This document shows, one piece after another, positions 8,981-16,835 of a stretch of DNA of 64,000 nt (position 1 is the first letter of the stretch; each line of letters starts with the position of its first letter). Location: positions 62,001-126,000 of the forward strand of contig CAZYZX010000001.1 in NCBI GenBank assembly GCA_964652025.1, given 5' to 3'. Source of the DNA: JAEXOD01 sp964652025. Lineage in GTDB: Bacteria; Bacteroidota; Ignavibacteria; Ignavibacteriales; Melioribacteraceae. Below the pieces are notes generated by a model. That model ran no database searches. It was not told the origin of the DNA and saw nothing but the letters and a program-made list of their open reading frames with translations. The position numbers and the translations under genes are program-made.

Positions 8981-9340
8981 GTTTTCGCTAAAAATTATCC
9001 AAGTATTAAGAATAGCGGTATAGTAATCATCATCTTTGGGGTGTTTTGTATCTTTAAAGTTAGGCAGGTTTATTATTTTTTCTAAAAGGTCTTTATTTGT
9101 AATATTAACTAAATCTTCATTGGGGTATAAAGAATTTAGGGCACGCGCAATTATTGCATAATTATCCCAATAGATATCTACAATTAAACTTAATTTATTA
9201 AATAAAGTATTAATTGCATCTTTGGAATTTGGAATATTGTAATAAGCCAAAAGATGATTTATAGCATTTAATTTATGAGTTGAAAAATCTGCGGATTTTT
9301 CATTATAAATTTGATTGTAAAAATTATTAATTTTATTCAT
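8972..9340 (-). CDS. IscX-like domain protein with N-terminal extension
   Basis: A 122-residue protein. The last about 65 residues match the IscX/YfhJ pattern: Y-W-D-N-Y-A-I-I-A-R-A-L, then Y-P-N-E-D at the usual P-D-x-D position, L-L-E-K-I-I-N-L-P-N-F, an acidic D-D-D-Y, and a closing A-I-L-N-T-W. IscX is a small acidic protein that binds IscS and iron and tunes Fe-S cluster assembly; standalone members have about 65 residues. The N-terminal 55 residues here look like an extra helical segment (F-Y-N-Q-I-Y, H-L-L-A-Y-Y) that I do not recognise. No isc/suf gene is adjacent. The IscX call is a by-eye family match, so moderate confidence; the gene itself is well supported between two real neighbours. 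Confidence 0.6.
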   Translation of the reverse strand: MNKINNFYNQIYNEKSADFSTHKLNAINHLLAYYNIPNSKDAINTLFNKLSLIVDIYWDNYAIIARALNSLYPNEDLVNITNKDLLEKIINLPNFKDTKHPKDDDYYTAILNTWIIFSENSL

Positions 9341-9406
9341 AAGTTTAAAATAATAAAAAAAAGTATTATATTAAACAAATAAAACTAAAGCAAATATCAG
9401 GGCAAT

Positions 9407-12400
9407 ATGATACTAAGTAAAGAAAATATAAAATCTATTAACTTAGATGAACTTATTGAGGAAAGTTTTGGCAATAAAGAATATAATAGTTTATTGTTAA
9501 TAGTACCAACTAACAGAAAAACATTAAGTTTACGAAAACAAATAGTAAGTGCTAATAAAGTTACTTCTCAATTAATTATTGAAACCTTAAATACTATTAC
9601 ACAAAAACTATTAAAGCTATCTGTAAATTATAAAATTATAAGTGATGCAGCAGCTTCTGTATTAATAAAACAAAGTTTTAATTCTGCCAAATTAAATTAC
9701 TTTAATGTATATGCGGAAAAAATACCATATGGCACATTAGATAGAATAAAAAACTTAATTTCTAAATTAAAAGAACATGGAATATCTTCGGATAAAATTT
9801 TAAGTGAAGCTAAAGAAAGTTTAACGGGTGGAGATGCAAAAAAGGCAATAGATATTGCAGTTATATATGAGCTTTATAAGAAGAAATGTAGAGAAAGAAA
9901 GTTTTTTGAAATAGGAGATGTTTATGAAGAGCTATTAATTTTAGGTGAAGAACAATTACGCGAAAATTTTTATAAATTATTTCCTAATGTAAAAACAGTT
10001 GTTTTTTATGGATTTGATGAGTTTACTAAGCTTGAGATTGAAATAGTTAGTGTTATAGCTAATATTTGTAAAACATTTGTAGATTTTGATTATTATGGGT
10101 ATAATTATGCAATCTTTAACCATCTTAAAGAGACAATAAATATATTAGAAGCAAATGGGTTTAACATATTAGAAGATAAATCAATTGACTATATACCAAA
10201 ATTTAAGAGCTTAATAAGGGATAATTTATTTAAAACAAAAAAATTAGAAAAAATTAAAGACTTTAAACAAAAAATAAAATATTTTACAGCAGAAAATAGG
10301 TATAAAGAAATTGAATATATAGCTAAAGAGATTAAAGAAATATTAAATAATAACAAAATTGAACCTAACAAAATTTGCGTTGCTTTTAATTTAATACAAG
10401 GTTATTCTTCAATTGTAAGAAGTATTTTTGCGAAGTATCAAATTCCCCTAAATTTAACAGATAGATTAAAATTAGATAATTCTGATCTAGTTATTTTATT
10501 GGTAAATTTATTAAGTATAGTATTAAACAATTATTATTATCAGGATATTTTTAAGGTATTAAATCATACAATTATAAAAAAGTATTTAGGCAATTCATTT
10601 AGTTTAATATTAGCAGCAGGTGAATTAAAAATTACCATTGATAAAAACGAATGGCAAACTATATTAGAAACGCAAATAAATAAATATAAAATAGATGATA
10701 GTAATAGTTACTATGATGAAAATAAAAAAGAAACATATAAAGAAGCTTTAACAATATTTAATAAATTAGTAGAACTATTATCTCCATTTGAGAAAGCTTT
10801 AACAATTGATGAATTTTTGACTGAATTAAAAGAATTAATTAATAAATTAAATTTTAATGATTATCTATTTTCAGCAAATCATGAAACAAACAAAAAAAAC
10901 ATTGCTGCTGTAACAGAGTTTTTAGAAATTACTACAGAGATATTTTTATTGTTAAAATCAGAAGCAGAAGATAAGAAATTTGGATTGGCATATTTTATTG
11001 ATAATATAAAAACAGCGTGTAAATGGGCTAGGTATAATCCTGTAGGAGTATCTGATTATGGGGTTTTAGTTACAACTGTTAACGAAATTAGGGGCTTACA
11101 ATTTGATTATTTATTTATTGGTGGATTAGTAGATGGAATATTCCCCACAAAATATCAACCTGAAATAATTGATAAAAACAAGTTTATTAGAAAAAATAGC
11201 AGTCATATAATTGAAGAACAATATCATTTTTATCAAACGCTTCTATGCTTTAATTCAACTACAGGAAAATCATTATATTTAACTAATTTTAGTTATGATG
11301 GTGAAAGCGAAAAAGAGGAATCTACATTTGTTACGGAGTTTAAAAATTTATTTGAAATTACAGAGATAACTGAACCAGCAAATTATTTTGATAAAAAAAT
11401 ATATAGTACTGACGAGTTACATACATTATATGGGTCTCTATTATTAAATGGTGAATTTGAAAAAGCAAAAGAATTAGAACAGGGTTATAAAAACTTAATT
11501 TCTGGCTTTGATATTAAACGAATTATTGGTTTGCATAATATAAGAATAGCTAATTATTTAGAAGAAAGCGAATACAACGGTTATATTTTAGGCAGTTTAG
11601 AAAGCGAAAATACAAATAATATTATTAAACAGCAATTAACAAAAATTTTAGAAAAGCAATTCTCAGAATCACAAATTGATGAATATGCAAAATGCCACTT
11701 TAAATATTTTGCAAAAAGATTATTAAAGTGTGCAGAAATACAAGAACCAAAAAATGAAATTGAGTTTTATGTTAAAGGGAATGTTGTGCATGAAATTTTA
11801 TTTGATTTTTATAATGTTTTGCAAAAGGAAAATTTAATAATAAAAGGATGTAGTGATACGACATTTGCGAAGATAAAAAATATTCTTTTTGAAATTGCTA
11901 ATAAAAAAATTGAAGATTCTGAAATAAGTTTACCAATTTATTTTTTTGAAAAAGAGCAATTAATAGGAACAGAAAATGATATTGTAAAATCTATACTATA
12001 CAGATATTTAGTAAGTGAAAGAGAAAGGCAAGACGATTATTTACCAAAATATTTTGAAGTTAAATTTGGATATTTAAAGACCGAACAAAAAGACGCATAC
12101 TTATCAACAGAAAAACCTATAGAAATAGCAAATATAAAATTTGTTGGGAGAATAGACAGAATAGATGTTGACGAGAATACTAATTCAATAATAATTATAG
12201 ATTATAAAACAGGTAAAACCGATGTTAAAGAAAATGATATAAAAGAAGGCTACGAAAACCAATTACCTGTTTATTTAATTGCGGCAGAAAAATTATTAGA
12301 AGAAAAAAAGCACAAGGAATATAAAGCATACAAAATCGAATATCATAAATTAGTTTATGATAAAGATAAATTTGGTAAAAAGGAATTTCCCAAAAAAGAT

Positions 12401-12589
12401 ATAGCTTTAACTGATGCAATAGCATATAATGAAAACACCAAAAAAATAGCTATAAGTAATATAGAGAATTTAGTGGAAGAACTTAAACTGGGGAGATTTA
12501 ATTTAATTAAAAATATAAAAAAATATGATGATTTTTGCAAAAAGTGTGATTATACTGCAATTTGTAGAATTAACGAAGTTAAGAATTGA
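9407..12589 (+). CDS. AddB-like PD-(D/E)XK nuclease with Fe-S cluster motif
   Basis: A 1060-residue protein. The C-terminal third is an AddB/RecB-type nuclease: G-N-V-V-H-E, G-R-I-D-R-I-D and I-D-Y-K-T-G-K (D932, K934) give the PD-(D/E)XK site. C763 together with C1044, C1047 and C1053 matches the four-cysteine iron-sulfur staple that brackets this domain in AddB. The N-terminal two thirds have helicase-like blocks, for example N-E-I-R-G-L-Q-F-D-Y-L-F-I-G-G-L-V-D-G and F-P-T-K-Y, but the expected P-loop is replaced by I-V-P-T-N-R-K, so ATPase activity is unlikely. It probably works in double-strand-break resection with an AddA partner, which is not in this window. Divergent from the IscX-like gene; ends before a terminator at 12645. 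Confidence 0.83.
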   Translation: MILSKENIKSINLDELIEESFGNKEYNSLLLIVPTNRKTLSLRKQIVSANKVTSQLIIETLNTITQKLLKLSVNYKIISDAAASVLIKQSFNSAKLNYFNVYAEKIPYGTLDRIKNLISKLKEHGISSDKILSEAKESLTGGDAKKAIDIAVIYELYKKKCRERKFFEIGDVYEELLILGEEQLRENFYKLFPNVKTVVFYGFDEFTKLEIEIVSVIANICKTFVDFDYYGYNYAIFNHLKETINILEANGFNILEDKSIDYIPKFKSLIRDNLFKTKKLEKIKDFKQKIKYFTAENRYKEIEYIAKEIKEILNNNKIEPNKICVAFNLIQGYSSIVRSIFAKYQIPLNLTDRLKLDNSDLVILLVNLLSIVLNNYYYQDIFKVLNHTIIKKYLGNSFSLILAAGELKITIDKNEWQTILETQINKYKIDDSNSYYDENKKETYKEALTIFNKLVELLSPFEKALTIDEFLTELKELINKLNFNDYLFSANHETNKKNIAAVTEFLEITTEIFLLLKSEAEDKKFGLAYFIDNIKTACKWARYNPVGVSDYGVLVTTVNEIRGLQFDYLFIGGLVDGIFPTKYQPEIIDKNKFIRKNSSHIIEEQYHFYQTLLCFNSTTGKSLYLTNFSYDGESEKEESTFVTEFKNLFEITEITEPANYFDKKIYSTDELHTLYGSLLLNGEFEKAKELEQGYKNLISGFDIKRIIGLHNIRIANYLEESEYNGYILGSLESENTNNIIKQQLTKILEKQFSESQIDEYAKCHFKYFAKRLLKCAEIQEPKNEIEFYVKGNVVHEILFDFYNVLQKENLIIKGCSDTTFAKIKNILFEIANKKIEDSEISLPIYFFEKEQLIGTENDIVKSILYRYLVSERERQDDYLPKYFEVKFGYLKTEQKDAYLSTEKPIEIANIKFVGRIDRIDVDENTNSIIIIDYKTGKTDVKENDIKEGYENQLPVYLIAAEKLLEEKKHKEYKAYKIEYHKLVYDKDKFGKKEFPKKDIALTDAIAYNENTKKIAISNIENLVEELKLGRFNLIKNIKKYDDFCKKCDYTAICRINEVKN

Positions 12590-12644
12590 TATTTAAATGA
12601 AAATTTATTAATTTAAAGTAGTAAATTTATTAAAATAAACAATT

Positions 12645-12677
12645 TTGCCACCGCGCATAGCAGTGGCAATTTTTTTT
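12645..12677 (+). terminator. Rho-independent terminator
   Basis: TTGCCAC (12645-12651) pairs with GTGGCAA (12663-12669), followed by eight T. It separates the nuclease gene from greA. Confidence 0.88.
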
Positions 12678-12703
12678 ATAACAAAAAATAGGAGAGAGTA
12701 AAA

Positions 12704-13186
12704 GTGTCACAAGAATTTATTAATCTAAGCAGAGAAAAAATTAGAGAGTTTGAAGAAGAGCTTAAAGAACTAAAAACAAACGGCAGAAAAAGAATGGCTG
12801 AACGAATAGCAGAAGCTCGTTCTTATGGGGATTTATCAGAAAATGCTGAGTATGATGCTGCTAAAGAAGAGCAAGGACTATTAGAGTTAAAAATAAGTAA
12901 ATTAGAACAGCTTTTATCTAAAGCAAGAGTAATAGATACATCTAATTTACCAAATGACGTTGTACATATACTAACAACAGTAACAATAAAAAATCTAAAT
13001 AACGGTAAAACATTAAAATATACAATGGTATCATTAGAAGAAGCAGATTTACAAAATGGCAAGTTAGCAATAACATCTCCAGTTGGTCAGGCGTTAATGA
13101 ACAAAAAGAAGGGGGAAATAGTAGAGGTGAAAGTTCCAGCTGGTTTAATTAAATATGAGATTTTAGACCTTGAACAACCTGCTTAA
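12704..13186 (+). CDS. greA: Transcription elongation factor GreA
   Basis: A 160-residue protein, close to the usual 158. The N-terminal coiled coil carries A-R-S-Y-G-D-L-S-E-N-A-E-Y, the acidic tip that enters the RNA polymerase secondary channel and stimulates cleavage of backtracked RNA. The C-terminal FKBP-like domain ends with S-P-V-G-Q-A-L-M-N-K-K-K-G. The start is GTG at 12704, chosen because GGAGAGAG lies just upstream and no ATG fits. It overlaps ribD by 17 nt and so opens the run of housekeeping genes after a terminator. Confidence 0.96.
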   Translation: MSQEFINLSREKIREFEEELKELKTNGRKRMAERIAEARSYGDLSENAEYDAAKEEQGLLELKISKLEQLLSKARVIDTSNLPNDVVHILTTVTIKNLNNGKTLKYTMVSLEEADLQNGKLAITSPVGQALMNKKKGEIVEVKVPAGLIKYEILDLEQPA

Positions 13187-14273
13187 TGATGAAGCATACT
13201 TAAAGCTAACAATAGAGTTAGCTAAAAAAGGGGAAGGATTTGTAAGTCCAAATCCTTTAGTTGGTGCTGTAATTGTAAAAGATAATAAGATACTTAGCGT
13301 TGGGTATCATGCTAAATATGGTGAAAACCATGCAGAAATTAATGCTTTAAAATCTTGCAAAGAAAGTACCGACGGAGCAACTATGTATGTAAATTTAGAG
13401 CCTTGCTCCCATTATGGTAAAACGCCACCTTGCGTTAATGCTATTATTAACAGTGGAATAAAGAGGGTAGTTGTAGGTACCTTAGACCCAAATCCATTGG
13501 TAGCAGGCAAAGGTGTAAATATTTTGCAAGAAGCTGGAATAGAGGTGAAAACGGGCGTGCTACAAAAAGAATGCACAGAGTTAAACAAAGTATTCTTTAA
13601 ACATATTACAACCAAGTTACCTTATGTTAATTTGAAGATTGCCCAAACAATTGACGCCAAAATTGCTGATAAATACTTTAAGAGTAAATGGATAACTTCT
13701 GTTGAAAGCAGAACTTATGTGCATGAACTTAGAAGTTTTTATGATGCTATTCTTGTAGGTAAAAATACCGTGATCCAAGATAATCCAGAGTTAACCGTTA
13801 GATTATCTGATGGTAAAAATCCTTACAGAGTTGTTATGGATACTAATTGTAGCCTTGCTACAAAATTTAAGATTTTTAATATACCTGATAACAAAACTAT
13901 TATGGTATGTAGCAAAAGTAATAAACTAGACGAAAAAAAAATAAAAGAGTTTGAAAATTTAGGTGTAAGATTACTTTTTATAAAGCAAACAAAAAATGGT
14001 AATCTTAAACTTAAAGATTTATTGGGAGCACTGTATAACATAGGTATTTATTCTGTAATGGTTGAAGGCGGAGCACGCGTGTTCTCTTCTTTTATTAAAA
14101 AAAATCTTTTTGATGAAATAAATGTTTTTGTAGGGTCTAGGATATTAGGGAATGGTTTATCAGCCTATGAATTTTTACCTGTTAAGAAACTTTCTAATGC
14201 AATTAACCTAAAATTGAATGAAGTAATAACATTAGGTGACGATGTTTTACTAAAATATTATAGGGTTAAATAA
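13170..14273 (+). CDS. ribD: Bifunctional riboflavin deaminase/reductase RibD
   Basis: A 367-residue protein. The N-terminal half is the zinc deaminase: H-A-E-I-N-A-L gives the His-Ala-Glu site and P-C-S-H-Y-G-K-T-P-P-C supplies the two zinc cysteines. The C-terminal half is the NADPH-dependent reductase (V-E-G-G-A-R-V near the end). Together they convert the GTP-derived pyrimidine to the ribitylamino-uracil phosphate in riboflavin synthesis. The start appears to be TTG at 13170, inside greA, because the conserved D-E-A-Y-L-K begins only a few codons later and no in-frame ATG precedes it. ribE follows with a 1-nt overlap. Confidence 0.95.
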   Translation: MNNLLNDEAYLKLTIELAKKGEGFVSPNPLVGAVIVKDNKILSVGYHAKYGENHAEINALKSCKESTDGATMYVNLEPCSHYGKTPPCVNAIINSGIKRVVVGTLDPNPLVAGKGVNILQEAGIEVKTGVLQKECTELNKVFFKHITTKLPYVNLKIAQTIDAKIADKYFKSKWITSVESRTYVHELRSFYDAILVGKNTVIQDNPELTVRLSDGKNPYRVVMDTNCSLATKFKIFNIPDNKTIMVCSKSNKLDEKKIKEFENLGVRLLFIKQTKNGNLKLKDLLGALYNIGIYSVMVEGGARVFSSFIKKNLFDEINVFVGSRILGNGLSAYEFLPVKKLSNAINLKLNEVITLGDDVLLKYYRVK

Positions 14274-14905
14274 TGTTTACCGGTATAATTGAAGAGATTG
14301 GCAAGATTTTAAAGAAGAATAGAAAAGGTGAAGGAATAGAGTTTTATATTTCTTCATCAGTTCTATTAAGGGAAATGTCTAATGGAGATAGTATATCTGT
14401 AAACGGTGTTTGCCAAACTGTAGAAAAGAAAGACGATAAAGGCTTTTATATTTCTGCTGTTGAAGAAACCTTAAAGAAAACAAATTTAGGTTTATTAAAT
14501 GTTAATTCGTTTGTTAATTTAGAATCGTCTTTAACATTAAATAAAAAAATTAGTGGTCATTTAGTTTATGGTCATGTAGATTGTACTGGCAAAATTACAA
14601 AAATTATAAATAAAAATTTAGGTATTCAAGTTTTAATTAGTTATCCTAAAGAATATAATCAATATCTTATTCATGTCGGATCAATATCAATAAATGGAAT
14701 AAGCTTAACTGTTTCTAATTTTAAAGATAACCAATTGGAAGTTTCTATTATACCCCATACTTGGGAAAATACGGTGCTAAAATATGCTAAGATTGGTGAT
14801 TTAGTAAACTTAGAGTTCGATATTATTGGTAAGTATGTTGAAAAATTTGTTAAAAAAAGTAATGGTAACATTACGGAAAGTATGCTAAAAAATTTAGGCT
14901 ACTAA
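14273..14905 (+). CDS. ribE: Riboflavin synthase alpha subunit
   Basis: A 210-residue protein made of two lumazine-binding repeats. The first opens with the hallmark M-F-T-G-I-I-E-E-I-G and has S-V-N-G-V-C-Q-T-V; the second has G-H-V-D-C-T-G and S-I-N-G-I-S-L-T-V. It dismutates two dimethyl-ribityl-lumazine molecules to give riboflavin. Length is normal. Its start overlaps the ribD stop and its stop overlaps the tilS start (TAATG), so the three are translationally coupled. Neither lumazine synthase (ribH) nor ribBA is in the window. Confidence 0.96.
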   Translation: MFTGIIEEIGKILKKNRKGEGIEFYISSSVLLREMSNGDSISVNGVCQTVEKKDDKGFYISAVEETLKKTNLGLLNVNSFVNLESSLTLNKKISGHLVYGHVDCTGKITKIINKNLGIQVLISYPKEYNQYLIHVGSISINGISLTVSNFKDNQLEVSIIPHTWENTVLKYAKIGDLVNLEFDIIGKYVEKFVKKSNGNITESMLKNLGY

Positions 14906-16272
14906 TGAACGAATCCTTACTAAAAGTTTTAAATTTCATTCATCAACATAATTTATTGCAAAAAGGTGATAAAGTACTTTTAGCTTTAAGTGGCGGTAGT
15001 GATAGTATATTTTTGTTTTATTTTTTACTAAAGTTAAAAGAAACATTAAATATTACATTTGAATGTTTGCATGTTAATCATAATTTACGTGGTAATGATA
15101 GCAAAGAAGATGCAGATTTTTGTTTAGCATTGGGTAAAGAAAATAATGTAAAAGTTCACTTAAAAGATATTGATGTAGTTTCTTTTGCCAAAGAGGAAAA
15201 GCGTTCCATTGAAGATGCCGCAAGAATACTAAGGTATAATGAACTTTTAGAATTTAAGGAAAGACATAATTTTACAAAAATTGCAACTGCACATAATTTA
15301 GATGACAACGTAGAAACAGTTTTATTAAGGTTAATAGAAGGAACAGGATTAAAAGGTTTAACAGGTATTCCTATTATTAGAGAAGGAAATATAATTAGAC
15401 CTTTATTATGTTTAAGTAAACTTGAAATAAATAATTATTTAATTTCTAATAACATTACTTGGAGAGAGGATTTATCCAATAATGATATAAAGTATAAAAG
15501 AAATTTTATAAGGCATAACTTAATGCCAATAATTAAAGTTATAAACCCAAATTATAGGGAAAGTATAAATAAAACTATAACAACATTAAGTGGATTTTCG
15601 GAATTTTTTACTGAATATATAAGAAAGATAAAAGAACAATATGTAAGTTTGATTAAAGATAATATATTTATAGATTTAAGTTTGTTACAAAATCAATCCC
15701 CAATTATATATGTGGAATGTATTAAGGTTATTTTAGAAGAACAATACAACTACCGATTTGATTGGAACGATTATGAAAAGTTAATGATAATAAAAAATTT
15801 ACAAACTGGAAAATATTTAGAACTTAAAGATAAAATAGTTTTGTTAAAAGATAGAGATAAGATTGTTATTTATAAAAAACAGAATTTGCAATTAGAATTA
15901 GTTAAATTTGAAATTGGAAAACCAATCAATATTGGTGATAAAAAACTTTATTCTAAAGTTGTTAAAATTGAAGATGTTAGCTTAAAACAGAAAAAAGATA
16001 ATGTTGAATATTTAGATTTTGAAAAATTGGACGAAAATAAATTATATATAAGAAATATAAAAAATGGCGATAAAATTATTCCTCTTGGAATAAATGGGAG
16101 CAAGAAAGTTAATGATTTATTAACAGATATGAAAGTAGAATCATTTAAAAAAAAAGAGATAAAAGTTTTATTAAATTTGAACGAAATTATTTATGTAATT
16201 GGTTATAAGATAAGTAACAAATATAAACTAAATGAAAAAACAAATAGGGTTTTAAAGTTATGGATAGATTAG
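14905..16272 (+). CDS. tilS: tRNA(Ile)-lysidine synthase TilS
   Basis: A 455-residue N-type ATP pyrophosphatase. The PP-loop S-G-G-S-D-S is at 29-34, followed by H-V-N-H-N-L-R and T-A-H-N-L-D-D-N-V-E-T, both diagnostic of TilS. The C-terminal TilS domain ends with G-Y-K-I-S-N-K-Y-K-L. It attaches lysine to C34 of tRNA-Ile(CAU) so that it reads AUA. That activity matters in this genome, where AUA is a frequent isoleucine codon. Overlaps hpt by 13 nt; the tilS-hpt-ftsH order is common in many bacteria. Confidence 0.95.
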   Translation: MNESLLKVLNFIHQHNLLQKGDKVLLALSGGSDSIFLFYFLLKLKETLNITFECLHVNHNLRGNDSKEDADFCLALGKENNVKVHLKDIDVVSFAKEEKRSIEDAARILRYNELLEFKERHNFTKIATAHNLDDNVETVLLRLIEGTGLKGLTGIPIIREGNIIRPLLCLSKLEINNYLISNNITWREDLSNNDIKYKRNFIRHNLMPIIKVINPNYRESINKTITTLSGFSEFFTEYIRKIKEQYVSLIKDNIFIDLSLLQNQSPIIYVECIKVILEEQYNYRFDWNDYEKLMIIKNLQTGKYLELKDKIVLLKDRDKIVIYKKQNLQLELVKFEIGKPINIGDKKLYSKVVKIEDVSLKQKKDNVEYLDFEKLDENKLYIRNIKNGDKIIPLGINGSKKVNDLLTDMKVESFKKKEIKVLLNLNEIIYVIGYKISNKYKLNEKTNRVLKLWID

Positions 16273-16820
16273 ATTTAGAAGCGGAAGAAATATTAGTAGG
16301 TAACGAAAGATTTATAAAATACTTAAGTGAGGAACAGATACAAGCAAGAGTAAAAGAGCTTGGAGAGCAAATTACTTTAGATTATGCGGGCAAATTACCA
16401 ATATTTATTGGTATATTGAATGGCTCGTTTATGTTTATGGCAGACCTGTTAAAAAATGTTAGCTTAAGTTGTGAAATGGATTTTTTTAAGTTATCAAGTT
16501 ATGGTGATTCAAAAATATCTAGCGGTAAAGTAAAATTATTAAAAGAATTAAACGCTGATATACGCGATAGAAATATAATTATAGTAGAAGATATAGTAGA
16601 TACAGGTTTATCAATTAAATATATAGAAGAAATAATGGAACATTACAAACCTGCAAGTGTAAAAGTGGCGACATTACTTTTAAAGCGAAATTCACTAAAA
16701 TATAATGTAAAAATTGATTATATTGGGTTTGAAATTCCAGATAAATTTGTAATTGGCTATGGGTTAGATTATGGTCAAAAATATAGAAATTTACGTTCAA
16801 TTTTCTCATTAAATGATTAA
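16260..16820 (+). CDS. hpt: Hypoxanthine phosphoribosyltransferase
   Basis: A 186-residue purine salvage enzyme. The PRPP-binding motif V-E-D-I-V-D-T-G is present, as are the N-terminal G-I-L-N-G-S-F-M-F loop and the C-terminal Y-I-G-F-E-I-P-D-K-F-V-I-G-Y-G that contacts the purine. It converts hypoxanthine or guanine plus PRPP to IMP or GMP. Length is standard. Lies between tilS and ftsH in the classic arrangement. Confidence 0.95.
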   Translation: MDRLDLEAEEILVGNERFIKYLSEEQIQARVKELGEQITLDYAGKLPIFIGILNGSFMFMADLLKNVSLSCEMDFFKLSSYGDSKISSGKVKLLKELNADIRDRNIIIVEDIVDTGLSIKYIEEIMEHYKPASVKVATLLLKRNSLKYNVKIDYIGFEIPDKFVIGYGLDYGQKYRNLRSIFSLND

Positions 16821-16835
16821 AAAGGGAAGTAATAA

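Noticed and set aside
12590..12703. FMN riboswitch search upstream of the riboflavin genes
   Set aside because: Only a terminator and the greA leader are present; ribD lies inside the greA transcript and no RFN-like conserved text is seen.
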